A stretch of 29,553 bases of DNA from a virus, in IMG/VR virus record IMGVR_UViG_3300032579_001182, positions 1-29,553 of that record. One strand, written 5' to 3'. Below, one piece after another: positions 1-7,209 of this stretch; position 1 is the stretch's first letter, and every line of letters starts with the position of its first letter. The position numbers and the translations under genes were made by a program. Below the pieces are notes generated by a model. That model saw nothing but the letters and a program-made list of their open reading frames with translations, was not told the origin of the DNA and searched no databases.

Positions 1-159
1 ATGAGCCTGTCGGACAACGTGATGCGGTCCCGCAATCCCGGAACGCAGGCTAGCCCCGAACCGAAGCGTGGCCTTGCCGACCTGATCATGATCGGTGGCC
101 TCCTGGCAGGCCTGGCCGTGATCGGACAGAGGCTCATGCTGGCGCTGAGCGCTGGTTGA
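1..159 (+). CDS. Small single-pass membrane protein, unknown function
   Basis: A 52-residue ORF starts with ATG at the first base of the window and ends with TGA at 157-159, so the true start may lie further upstream. The first 24 residues are polar and basic (MSLSDNVMRSRN...). They are followed by one hydrophobic stretch (about residues 28-50, rich in Leu, Ile, Gly, Ala) that could span the membrane with the N-terminus in the cytoplasm. I recognise no family. It lies left of the attachment site, so it probably belongs to the host chromosome and not to the prophage. Codon choice is ordinary for a G+C-rich genome. It could also be the tail of a longer gene or a chance ORF. Confidence 0.45.
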   Translation: MSLSDNVMRSRNPGTQASPEPKRGLADLIMIGGLLAGLAVIGQRLMLALSAG

Positions 160-926
160 AGGCGTGGATGTAGGCCTTTGCGCGGCGCGTCCCTTCCTGT
201 CGCCCGATCCCTTTCGCCGGCGGGCTTCCAAGCTCGCCCATCGCCCGTGGGCTCGGCCGCGCTGCTCGTCGACACATCGCGTCTCCTTCGGCCCGCCTGT
301 CGTGGCGGGAAGATGTTTCTCCGAGCAGGGCAACGGCCGCTTCACCATCCCACGCGGATGCTGTTACTGAATCGGGGTCCGGGCCGTTTAGGCGGATGGA
401 TCAGTCCGCGCCTCCCGAAACGGACCGTCATGCGACGGAGTCGGATGCCCTCGCCGCGTTGCCGACGGGCGTTTTTGTCACCCGATGGCGTCAAATCACG
501 GGCGAGCCGCCGGCCGTTCTCCTGAACTCGCGATCCGCGATGATCGCGCTACTGGTGGAGAGTGTACCCGCCGCGCCGCTCACGCTTCCCGGTGCCGGAT
601 CCGAAAGGACGGATCTCGACGCTGGCCCGCGCCGACCGCAGAAGCAGAGTGCGGGACGCCCGGACGGGCGAAGCGGGGGATAGTCTGCGCTCGGACCGCC
701 GGGCAGGCCTCACGTCGACCGAGACCCAGAGGCGACCCGCGCAGAAAATCGGACCGAGGGGCGCAAGTCGGACACACGTCGAGGCCTGCGCAAGGCCGAT
801 GAACGCGTTCGTGCGGACACGGGACGCTCTCGAGGCGGCTGCGGCGCGTTACACGCGCCCAAGCATCACGCCTGTTCGGCAACACTAGGCCGACCGGCGC
901 CTACTTTCAGTGATCTCGGGAAATCT
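160..926. other. Intergenic flank without a convincing gene
   Basis: This 767-base stretch between the small membrane ORF and the tRNA fragment has open frames on both strands, but their translations are Arg/Pro/Ala-rich and low in complexity, as expected from chance frames in G+C-rich DNA, and none has a good ribosome-binding site. A terminator-like hairpin lies at 447-476. I see nothing else I can name. It is probably host chromosome. Confidence 0.5.
447..476 (+). terminator. Possible rho-independent terminator
   Basis: GCCC-TCG (447-453) can pair with CGA-(C)-GGGC (463-470) with one bulged base, and the stem is followed by G and five T (472-476). The stem is short and imperfect, and the nearest upstream gene end is almost 300 bases away, so this is tentative. 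Confidence 0.3.
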
Positions 927-974
927 TGGTCGGAGTGGCAGGATTTGAACCTGCGACCCCCACGTCCCGAACGT
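927..974 (-). other. attL: 3' part of tRNA-Pro(CGG) at the prophage end
   Basis: Read on the minus strand this is the 3' part of a tRNA: the ACG end of the anticodon stem, the loop TTCGGGA (anticodon CGG, proline), stem CGTGG, variable GGGTC, a complete T arm with GGTTCAAATCC, acceptor strand CACTCCG, discriminator A and encoded CCA. Pairing fails at the second position of the anticodon stem (972-976 give CGACG against CGTGG), and no D arm or 5' acceptor strand follows, so it is not a complete tRNA. Fragments like this mark where a phage recombined into the 3' half of a tRNA gene; the integrase gene ends 13 bases away. From the orientation, the intact tRNA should stand at the right end of the prophage, outside this window. 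Confidence 0.85.
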
Positions 975-986
975 CGGGGTATATCT

Positions 987-2183
987 TCATCCCGTAGTGC
1001 GCCGACCGATTTTCAGCACGTTTGTTCGCGATTGTTCACGCTCGTTTCTGTCGTTCCTGTCGGGTTTCTGTCGGGACCGGGCGCCCGCCTTTGCCGCTGC
1101 CTCGCGCTGATAATCGGGATGGTGGTGCCAGTAGTGCCGCTCGATAGTTTCGACCGTGGTAGCGTAGAAGCCCGCGGCATCCTCCTTCGTCATGCCGTTC
1201 TGCATGCCCCAGGTGACGGCGGTGTGCTTCAGGACGTGCGGCGTCACGTCGGCCGACAGACCCGCATCCGCGACCGCGCGTCGGAAGGCCTTGTCCACGT
1301 CCAACACCGGAGCGCCGTTCCACTCCACCACGTGATGCCGGCAGAGCCCCTTGCGGTGCCATCGCCGCAAATGCGCCAGCAGGCGATCCGGCAGTCGCAC
1401 CGGCAGCTTGCGCTTATTCGTCTCGCGCTCGCCGGCAGGGCGCCGGTAGAAGACACCGGTGTCGAGGTTGATCCAGCCCCTCCCCTCGGTCGGCTCGAAC
1501 GAGGCGGCGCAGATCGCGCCGGCCCGGGTGCCGGTGTAGAGCGCGACCAGGATGAAGCGGGCAACGTGGCGGCGCGACCGGCGCCCGGTGGCGTGTCCCT
1601 TCTGGACCTCACGGTAGCGGTAGGCAGCGTTGATCAGACGGGCAGCCTCGGATCGGGTCAGCCATCGCTCACGGGCCACGCCCTTCGGTGGCAGCACAAC
1701 GCGCACGATCTCGCGGTGCAGGCCTTCGCTTAGATGATGCTCGATCGCCGCACGTAGGTCTTCGAGCTGCCGGCGTGTGCCGCCCTTTGCGATGTAGGCC
1801 CGGCACGTCTCGCCGGTGACCTGCGCCAGCGTCTTCGATCCCCAGAACCGCTGAAGCGCCGCAGCGCGTTGCGCGACCTCTTTCGGACGCGCCTGTCGTT
1901 CAGCGCAGTCCTTCAGGTAGATGTTGATGACGTCGGCGACCGGGACGGCAGAGAGTGGACGGTGGCCTTCGCGCGGCGGTTCGTGCTTCCCCGCGAGGTA
2001 GCGGGCGAGGGCTTGCTCGGCTTCTGGAGGAGCCTTTCGATCGTCCTCGACAGGGACGCCTGTGCTGCGCTTGACGGAGCCGTCTCGGACGACCCAGACG
2101 GCGCGTTCGAGGAGCTCTCCTGTCCGCTGATCGCGCCGCTCGGCCTGAGGGTAGAGACGGGCGCCCTTCGAAGGCCGCGACAT
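987..2183 (-). CDS. int: Phage tyrosine integrase
   Basis: A 398-residue site-specific recombinase that inserts and excises the prophage at the neighbouring tRNA-Pro. The N-terminal region (about 1-165) has the arm/core-binding layout; the catalytic domain covers about 170-360. Visible active-site elements are Arg220 in YTGTRAG, His316 in TPHVLKHT, and the nucleophile Tyr351 in ERHYWHHHPD. The second catalytic arginine of the usual H-x-x-R is Lys319 here, a variant I believe occurs in related alphaproteobacterial integrases. The tail (365-398) is basic and probably disordered. The ATG at 2181-2183 lies inside the excisionase-like gene in another frame, so the two are translationally interlocked. 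The gene reads toward the att site, the standard arrangement. Nothing suggests inactivation. Confidence 0.93.
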   Translation of the reverse strand: MSRPSKGARLYPQAERRDQRTGELLERAVWVVRDGSVKRSTGVPVEDDRKAPPEAEQALARYLAGKHEPPREGHRPLSAVPVADVINIYLKDCAERQARPKEVAQRAAALQRFWGSKTLAQVTGETCRAYIAKGGTRRQLEDLRAAIEHHLSEGLHREIVRVVLPPKGVARERWLTRSEAARLINAAYRYREVQKGHATGRRSRRHVARFILVALYTGTRAGAICAASFEPTEGRGWINLDTGVFYRRPAGERETNKRKLPVRLPDRLLAHLRRWHRKGLCRHHVVEWNGAPVLDVDKAFRRAVADAGLSADVTPHVLKHTAVTWGMQNGMTKEDAAGFYATTVETIERHYWHHHPDYQREAAAKAGARSRQKPDRNDRNEREQSRTNVLKIGRRTTG

Positions 2184-2398
2184 GCTTCTCTCATCCGTTC
2201 GATCTGCCGAAGGGTGGTGTACTCCTTACCCGCCGTGAACTCGGTTACCAGGCGTCCGGCATCGCGCTCCTTCCGGAGCCCACTCGCCGACATGCCTCCA
2301 CCGGGATAGGCGAGCGCGGCCGCCACGTCGAGGCGCAGAGGTGTGTCGTGGTCGACCTCGTGTCGAGCTGGGATGCTGACGCTACGCGGCACGACCAT
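1913..2398 (-). CDS. Excisionase-like HTH protein overlapping the integrase gene
   Basis: A 161-residue ORF. Residues 1-75 resemble the small DNA-binding proteins encoded before tyrosine integrases in Rhizobiales prophages: a motif like SIPARHEVDHDTPLRLD, then a winged-helix-like MSASGLRKERDAGRL and GKEYTTLRQIERMREACR, which I read as an MerR/Xis-like recognition unit. The rest (about 73-161) is Ser/Pro/Thr-rich and is read out of frame through the first 271 bases of int. From memory, homologues of this family also carry such a tail (SGSSET-like and SPxTSxxST-like segments), so I keep the long form. If the tail is only chance, the gene is still likely because of its N-terminal half. It presumably assists excision or represses int. 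It overlaps the 3' end of the next upstream gene by 17 bases. Confidence 0.7.
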   Translation of the reverse strand: MVVPRSVSIPARHEVDHDTPLRLDVAAALAYPGGGMSASGLRKERDAGRLVTEFTAGKEYTTLRQIERMREACRGLRRAPVSTLRPSGAISGQESSSNAPSGSSETAPSSAAQASLSRTIERLLQKPSKPSPATSRGSTNRRAKATVHSLPSRSPTSSTST

Positions 2399-2867
2399 CC
2401 TCCGCTCGGTCTACCCTGATGACGCAGCCAGACTGGATCCAGGCGGCTAACGCACCTTCTTCCCGGAACCACTCACCAGCCGTTCGCAGATCGTCGAAGT
2501 GCGCATGAAGCCGCTTCTCAAGCGCTGGCGATCCGTGGATGCTCGCGGCCAGCGTGAGCTTCTCCGCCGATCCGATCTGCAGGTAGCTCAGTCGGCTCTT
2601 GGGATCGTTGCGGGTGTAGCCAATCTTAACATGGCTACCTGATCTGATGACGTAGACGTAGCCGGCCTGCTCGTCGTCTTCAGGCAACCTGAGCGCGTTC
2701 TTAAAAGCCTCCAGATCGCCCCGCATGATCCCGACTTTACGAGGACTGAGCCGATAGCGACGCGGGCCTCTCCCCTCGTCGCACATACGGCGGAGAGCCA
2801 CGGCGCTCAGACCCAGCTCGTAGGCAGCGGCCGACAGCTCCACGAAGCGAGGCGCGGGGTCGATCAT
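2382..2867 (-). CDS. GIY-YIG (MUG113/T5orf172-type) protein with N-terminal HTH
   Basis: A 161-residue protein. Residues about 8-60 look like a helix-turn-helix or MerR-like unit (ELSAAAYELGLSAVALRR...GRGPRRYRL). Residues 69-145 match the MUG113/T5orf172 branch of GIY-YIG nucleases: GYVYVIRSGSHVKIGYT, then SRLSYLQIGSAEKL, LEKRLHAHF and GEWFRE. The paired Tyr-Val-Tyr/Ile and the Lys-Ile-Gly-Tyr-Thr segment are the family hallmark. Function in phages is uncertain: a DNA nick or repair nuclease, or a DNA-binding regulator. The ATG at 2865-2867 has a strong Shine-Dalgarno (AGGGAGG on the minus strand) and overlaps the upstream stop as ATGA, so the start is secure. It lies in the long leftward early operon. 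Confidence 0.8.
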   Translation of the reverse strand: MIDPAPRFVELSAAAYELGLSAVALRRMCDEGRGPRRYRLSPRKVGIMRGDLEAFKNALRLPEDDEQAGYVYVIRSGSHVKIGYTRNDPKSRLSYLQIGSAEKLTLAASIHGSPALEKRLHAHFDDLRTAGEWFREEGALAAWIQSGCVIRVDRAEDGRAA

Positions 2868-3064
2868 GGCTTTCCTCCCTGTTCCTTCAGCCCGGCTTCG
2901 TACTTTGCGCGCTGGATCGCGCGGTTCTGGATGGCGGCGCGCTGCGCCTGGAGGCGCTGCCACTCGGCCTTCGCCTTCTCGGACTGAGCGACGATCGCCG
3001 CCTCGTCCTCGGTGAGATACGCCCGCCAGTTCCAGCGCGGCGGTCGCTTGGCCCAGGCGGTCAT
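2864..3064 (-). CDS. Small charged protein, unknown function
   Basis: A 66-residue protein with a Trp-rich start (WAKRPPRWNWRAYL) followed by an almost continuous predicted helix rich in Ala, Glu, Lys and Gln (residues 18-62), which could form a coiled coil. It has no Cys and no membrane segment. It overlaps the genes on both sides by 4 bases (ATGA), so it is almost certainly translated as part of the operon. I recognise no family. Confidence 0.7.
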   Translation of the reverse strand: MTAWAKRPPRWNWRAYLTEDEAAIVAQSEKAKAEWQRLQAQRAAIQNRAIQRAKYEAGLKEQGGKP

Positions 3065-3444
3065 GCTGCCCTCCCGCTCGTGTCCTCGGTCGGCCGAATG
3101 ATGCCGTCGACCGGCTTCCCGGCCTTGGCTCGGAACTCCTCGATGTCCGCGACCATCTTCGTGCGCCCGCGCCGCTGCGCGTCGAAGTAGCTGGCCCCGT
3201 AGCGGTCGGTCTCGATCGCGCCGGCCTGGATCGCCAGGGCGCGCTTGCCCTTGGCGATGTCGAAGTGGACCCACGAGGCGTAGCGGTGCTTCCCGAACGA
3301 GAGATCCGGGTGGCCCTGGATCCACTTCCGGTCAACGCCGATGCGGTCCACCATCGCCAGCAGCTCGTCGAGGCTGTCGGCCCAGAGGTGGCACATCATC
3401 ATGCGCCCGAACGGGAAGATGGGCTGGTCAACGTAGCAGCTCAT
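3061..3444 (-). CDS. DUF4031-family protein
   Basis: A 127-residue protein. The start SCYVDQPIFPFGRMMMCHL, the following WADS, the RIGVDRKWIQ segment and the HFDIAKGKRALAIQAGAIE segment match the DUF4031 pattern common in phages and bacterial genomes (a Tyr-Val-Asp start, His-Leu-Ala/Trp-Ala-Asp-Ser, and a Lys-Arg-Ala-hydrophobic motif). The biochemical role of the family is not established to my knowledge. The C-terminal part (80-127) is a basic extension with RRGRTKMVADIEEFR. It overlaps the flanking genes by 4 bases on each side and belongs to the leftward operon. Confidence 0.75.
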   Translation of the reverse strand: MSCYVDQPIFPFGRMMMCHLWADSLDELLAMVDRIGVDRKWIQGHPDLSFGKHRYASWVHFDIAKGKRALAIQAGAIETDRYGASYFDAQRRGRTKMVADIEEFRAKAGKPVDGIIRPTEDTSGRAA

Positions 3445-4154
3445 TCCGCGGCCTCGGCGATCGGCGCGAGCTGGTCGATGTTGCGCGCGTGGACGGAGAA
3501 GCTGACGGCCACGACCCACGGGTTGGCCTGCCAGGACTCGGGCCCGTTGATGTGCCCCCAGAGTTTCGCGAAGCTGCGCGCCGCGTGGCGGCCGCCGGGC
3601 TCCTCGATGCCGACGGCAGTGATGCTGTGTGGCCAGATGCCGGGCACGTAGTGGAAGGGCGGATCCGCGCTTTCGAGCTCGACGCCCTCCGCGGCCGCAT
3701 CCCGCTCGCTGATGTCCTGCAGTCGCTCGACCCGGACGTCCGTCACCATGAGCGTGAGGCGCGAGGCCCAGCGCGGCATGTGGATCGACGGACGCCAGCG
3801 CGAGATCTCGCCGTCTACGGTGCTCTCGTCGGCCTTGTAGAAACCGCGGTCGGCCAGAGCCTGGGCGCCCGGGTCGTTGTGGGTCAGCGCGTCGAGCGGC
3901 GCCCATGCCTCGCGGACATAAAGGCGATCGCCGACCGCATACGGAAGTTCCTGCCGCGTCACGACACGACCGAGCGTGACACGCGGGCGCCGGTCACCCT
4001 CGGCATGCAGGCACCCGACTTCACAGAGCGTCCCCCGGTCGTCGACCGCAAAGGGGATCGGCTGAAGCTTCAGGATGCGCCGGGTCTGCGTCTTCCGGCC
4101 GGCGAGCAGCGCTCGGACCATCGGCGCTGAGAAGATCACGGGACGGTCAGCCAT
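3441..4154 (-). CDS. ASCH-like phage protein
   Basis: A 237-residue protein. The segment FSAPMVRALLAGRKTQTRR near the N-terminus (about 7-27) is the signature of a phage family usually described as ASCH-domain-like; the ASCH fold (PUA-related) is predicted to bind RNA or modified nucleotides. Further conserved-looking pieces are GDRLYVREAWAPL, HMPRWASRLTL (with a Trp typical of this family) and VERLQDISERDAAAEGVE, which also recur in such proteins. The ATG at 4152-4154 is chosen because the family start MADRPVIFSAPM fits it; upstream in-frame sequence overlaps the neighbour and looks like noise. It lies 2 bases downstream of the preceding gene and overlaps the next by 4. Confidence 0.75.
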   Translation of the reverse strand: MADRPVIFSAPMVRALLAGRKTQTRRILKLQPIPFAVDDRGTLCEVGCLHAEGDRRPRVTLGRVVTRQELPYAVGDRLYVREAWAPLDALTHNDPGAQALADRGFYKADESTVDGEISRWRPSIHMPRWASRLTLMVTDVRVERLQDISERDAAAEGVELESADPPFHYVPGIWPHSITAVGIEEPGGRHAARSFAKLWGHINGPESWQANPWVVAVSFSVHARNIDQLAPIAEAAE

Positions 4155-4156
4155 GG

Positions 4157-4450
4157 TCAGGCGCTCCCTTTCGTGCCGCCCCAGTATTCCGTCGGCTTCT
4201 CCAGCCGCCGGTCGATCGCGCGCTTCAGGGCGTCGGCTGCCTGGGCGTCGCCGTAGTTCGCCCGCCATAGGTCGACGGCGGTCACGACCATCACGTGGGC
4301 GGCGATGTCGGCCTGCATGCCCTCGTCGAAGGGCTTCTCCAGCAGATTCATGATCCCGCTGGCGAGCTCGGTGACGTGCCGGCCCGAGACGTTCGCCATG
4401 CCCTCGGGTGGGACGTGGCCGGCCGCGGCCTTGCGCTTCTGCTCACCCAT
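4157..4450 (-). CDS. Conserved-looking phage protein, unknown function
   Basis: A 97-residue protein, mostly helical by composition, with no Cys or membrane segment. It has a short basic N-terminus (MGEQKRKAAAG) and a middle (residues 28-75) of alternating helices. I do not recognise it. It is supported by its place in the operon: the start overlaps the end of the zinc-ribbon gene upstream by 8 bases and the end lies 2 bases before the next start. Confidence 0.65.
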   Translation of the reverse strand: MGEQKRKAAAGHVPPEGMANVSGRHVTELASGIMNLLEKPFDEGMQADIAAHVMVVTAVDLWRANYGDAQAADALKRAIDRRLEKPTEYWGGTKGSA

Positions 4451-4637
4451 GGGTCGCCTCCTTCTTCTGAGCGGCGTCGACGGCCTTCAGCGCGCGATCC
4501 GCGCAGCGCTGGCAGAACGAGCCGATCCGGTCGTTGCGGAAGCTCATCAGGTCGCCGGTGGCGGGCTTGCCGCAGGAGGCGCATGGGCCCAGGCCGCGGA
4601 ACCAGCGCGCGGTCGGGTAGCAGGGTGCCTTAGCCAT
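4443..4637 (-). CDS. Small zinc-ribbon protein
   Basis: A 64-residue protein with two CxxC knuckles, Cys19-x2-Cys22 (PCASCGKPA) and Cys42-x2-Cys45 (FCQRCADR), 19 residues apart, the layout of a one-zinc ribbon. Such small phage proteins usually bind nucleic acid or act as adaptors; no specific function can be read here. Both ends overlap neighbours by 8 bases, so expression is coupled to the Gp37/Gp68-family gene upstream. Confidence 0.72.
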   Translation of the reverse strand: MAKAPCYPTARWFRGLGPCASCGKPATGDLMSFRNDRIGSFCQRCADRALKAVDAAQKKEATHG

Positions 4638-5562
4638 GGCTCACCTCCGGCATGCCGTTGTGCTCGACGCCGTCGAGGAGCCGGCCGGCGGCTCTCTTGC
4701 CGATCCGCGCCACATACTCTTCGTCGGCCGTAGCCTCGCCCCAGCCCTGATCGCTCCACCCGTGCAACGGCAGGCTGACCGGGTGATCGGCGTACCAACC
4801 ATCGGCAGACAGCCACTCGCCGTTCTGCTTGTGGTGGTACGGCACACCGGCGGCGGCGCACTGGTCACGGATGCTGCGAAACCAATCTGGGTGCGTCGGC
4901 CGAGCCTTGTGGCCGCCCTGATCGGTCTCTCCGCCAGTGATGACCCAATCGATCCGCTCGATGCCGGAGGCCTTCAGGGCATCGCGGACCACCGTGAAGT
5001 CGCCGGCCTTGCCGTAGACGATCCGGGTAAAATCGATGGGTCCGAGGAGCGGCTCGGCCGAGACGAAGCTGAAGGCCGGGCGCAGGTCGCGGGCGGCGTC
5101 GAGCAGGTGCCGGACGTTCCGGTTCGCGACCTCCTGGTTCTCGCAGGTGGCGCCGAGTGCAGCGTTCTCCGGCAGCCCGCCGGCTGCCTCGGCCATGGCG
5201 ACTGCGTTCTGCGGGCGCTTCGACAGGAGCAGGTGTAGCAGGTGCGGCGTTTCCCGCATTACCGAGAACCACTCGCGCCGGATGCCCGGATCAGCGGCGT
5301 TGTCCCACGGGTCGCAGAGCGACGGGAACACGCTGATGATGCGCCCGGCTGCCTTCGCCTCCCGGTCCCATTTCGCGAGGTTGCGCCAGTAGGACTCGCT
5401 GGTCCGCTTCCGCTCGCCGTGCGGGCCCCACTCGACGCGGCCGAGGCGGGTGTCCATCAGGTGCGCAGCATAGCATCCGTCGCACGCCGGGCTGACCTTT
5501 GTGCAGCCAATCCAGGGCGACCACGTGCGGTCGCACCACGAGATGCCGGTTTCCTCAGCCAC
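4630..5562 (-). CDS. Phage Gp37/Gp68-family protein (DUF5131)
   Basis: A 310-residue protein with the full signature of the phage Gp37/Gp68 (DUF5131) family: GISWCDRTWSPWIGC at residues 6-20, then Cys27-x2-Cys30 in ACDGCYA. The cysteines 20, 27 and 30 resemble a metal or Fe-S site, and the family is often compared with radical-SAM folds, though activity is unproven. Later family-like stretches are SVFPSLCDPWDN, LLLSKRPQN, WVITGGETDQGG and KARPTHPDWFRSIRDQC. The length is close to what I expect for the family, so the gene looks complete. It sits in the middle of the leftward operon and overlaps the genes on both sides by 8 bases. Confidence 0.88.
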   Translation of the reverse strand: MAEETGISWCDRTWSPWIGCTKVSPACDGCYAAHLMDTRLGRVEWGPHGERKRTSESYWRNLAKWDREAKAAGRIISVFPSLCDPWDNAADPGIRREWFSVMRETPHLLHLLLSKRPQNAVAMAEAAGGLPENAALGATCENQEVANRNVRHLLDAARDLRPAFSFVSAEPLLGPIDFTRIVYGKAGDFTVVRDALKASGIERIDWVITGGETDQGGHKARPTHPDWFRSIRDQCAAAGVPYHHKQNGEWLSADGWYADHPVSLPLHGWSDQGWGEATADEEYVARIGKRAAGRLLDGVEHNGMPEVSHG

Positions 5563-5755
5563 GGGCGCCTCCCGTCGCGAGGGCGGCGGTCAGCGCGGCC
5601 TCGGCATCCTCCAGAACCTCGTCCTTCAGCTTCTGCGGCAGGATTGCGAGAACGTTGCTGATCGGCGGCGCGCCCCGCCGGCCGGTCCGGGCGTTGGCGA
5701 TCGCCGCTGCTGCCGCCTCGATCATCTCGCGCGTGATGGTGCTGGACTCGGCCAT
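5555..5755 (-). CDS. Small phage protein, unknown function
   Basis: A 66-residue Ala-rich, probably helical protein without Cys or membrane segments; residues 8-24 and 40-60 could form a helical hairpin. The ATG at 5753-5755 follows a GGAG Shine-Dalgarno at good spacing, and the stop overlaps the next gene by 8 bases. It follows the methyltransferase remnant by 4 bases. I recognise no family. Confidence 0.68.
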   Translation of the reverse strand: MAESSTITREMIEAAAAAIANARTGRRGAPPISNVLAILPQKLKDEVLEDAEAALTAALATGGARG

Positions 5756-5759
5756 ACTG

Positions 5760-7205
5760 CTACTCCGCGGCTTCGAGGAACGGGGTGGCGTCGTCGCGTG
5801 AGCGCGGCACGGCGTCGGCCATGATGGCAGCGACGCAGGCCCTCATCTTCGCGACCGAGACGGCGTTGCCGATCTGCTTGATCTGCTCCGTCTTCGTGCC
5901 GGTGAACTCGTACCGACGCTCCTCGTCGTTGAAGCCCATGGCCGCGGCCAGCTCGTGCGGCTCCAGCATCCGGAAGAGGATGTCGTAGGTCTCGGTCCCC
6001 TCGACGAGGTTCACCCGGCCGGTGGCGCAGAGCGTTGGCGCCGGGTCCTCGATGTCGTGGACGCGGGGCGCTTGGCCCTCGCGCTCGCCGAACTGCGCGG
6101 CGATGAAAGCCAGCTCGCCGCGGTGCGCCGTCGTGATCGTCGGCAGCGGATCGGTTTCCGCATCCCTCGCGCGGTTGCCGCCGTCGGCGTGCGTGATCGG
6201 CACGACCATGCCGAACCGCGCCTTGGCCGTGGCCGTTGGCAGAGGGTCCTCGCCGCTCGCGCAGGTCTCGCCCGAGCCGGAGCTGTAATAGGGCGAGATC
6301 AGAAGATGCGAGTGCTTCGCGACCTGGGTGGGCGTGGGCTCGCTGACCGGACGCGCGGCGCCCTCCGCGTGACGGGACAGCACGAGCGGCTCGACCACAC
6401 CGAAGTTGCCGCCGCCCGCATGGACGGTCCCGAGCGGCTCCTCGACGCTCTTGCTGCGTCGACCGTGGGGGTTGGCCTCGCCAGCATCGACGCCATGGGC
6501 GGCCGACAAGACGAAGGGCTCGACCAGCATGGGCCGGGCGCATCCTGGATCCTCTGACCCGGCGCCGCCGGTGGTGATCGTCGGGAGTGGGTCAGCGGTT
6601 ACACGAGGCACACCCGTGCTCCCCGTGGCCATGACGAAGGGCTCGGCCGAGAAGAGGTGAGGTGCGTGCGCGGTCTGGGTCGGCAGGGGCTCGTCGGATG
6701 CCGAGGCGGTGGAGCGCCCCTTCATGTTGACGATGATGGGCTGCGCGAGCCCGATATGCGTGCCGCCCGCGGTGATCGCCGGCAGCGGCATGTCCATGCC
6801 CTGCGCGGTCATGTGATTGCGCAGGACGACCAGGAAGGGCTCGGGCCAGCCGTGCTTCTGCGCCCCAGCATAGATCCGGGCGAGCGTTTTCGGCGCGAGG
6901 GGCTTCTTCCGGTTGAAGATCGATCGGCCCTTGATGCCCCAATCGATGATCTCGCGGGCTGGGCGCCACGGCTTCGAGCCGGAGAACAGGTCGCCGGCCA
7001 TATCGTCCCGGCGGCGGTGCGTCGGGGTCGGCCAGACCAGCTTCTTGCCGTCCGAGCGCCCCATCAGGATGAAGCGGCTGCGGGTGGTGGCGTCGCCGTA
7101 GTCCGCCGCGTTCAGCTTCCGCCATTCGAGCCGGAAGCCGAGGCGCTTCAGCGTGTCGATCCAGGCGCGGAAATACTCGCCCTTGCGCGACGCCACAGGC
7201 TTGCC
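5760..7205 (-). pseudogene. C5-cytosine DNA methyltransferase, N-terminus deleted
   Basis: About 480 residues of a DNA cytosine-5 methyltransferase remain. The surviving part begins at GKPVASRKGEYFRAWIDTL, a segment that in full-length relatives follows the ENV motif (VI), continues through NAADYGDATTRSRFILMG (motif VIII region) and ends with motif IX (FRMLEPHELAAAMGF) and motif X (KQIGNAVSVAKM). The SAM-binding motif I and the catalytic Pro-Cys of motif IV are absent, so the product cannot methylate DNA. Between motifs VIII and IX lie eight imperfect repeats around D-x-P-L-P-T-I-T (DMPLPAITA, DEPLPTQTA, ADPLPTITT, EEPLGTVHA, SEPTPTQVA, EDPLPTATA, TDPLPTITT, EDPAPTLCA), the target-recognition region. 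The open frame continues to about 7445, but there it is out of frame over the exonuclease gene and meaningless. Confidence 0.85.
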
Positions 7206-7209
7206 GGTG

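Noticed and set aside
164-888. Several overlapping open frames of 68-115 residues in the left flank
   Set aside because: Their translations are Arg/Pro/Ala-rich noise typical of stop-poor G+C-rich DNA, with no ribosome-binding sites and no recognisable segment.
945-1733. A 262-residue plus-strand frame
   Set aside because: It is antisense to the well-supported integrase and covers the tRNA fragment; the translation has no protein-like pattern.
5900-6840. Spaced repeats that could suggest a CRISPR or tandem DNA repeat
   Set aside because: The repeats are only at protein level, vary in length and lie inside a methyltransferase recognition domain; no constant DNA repeat with equal spacers is present.
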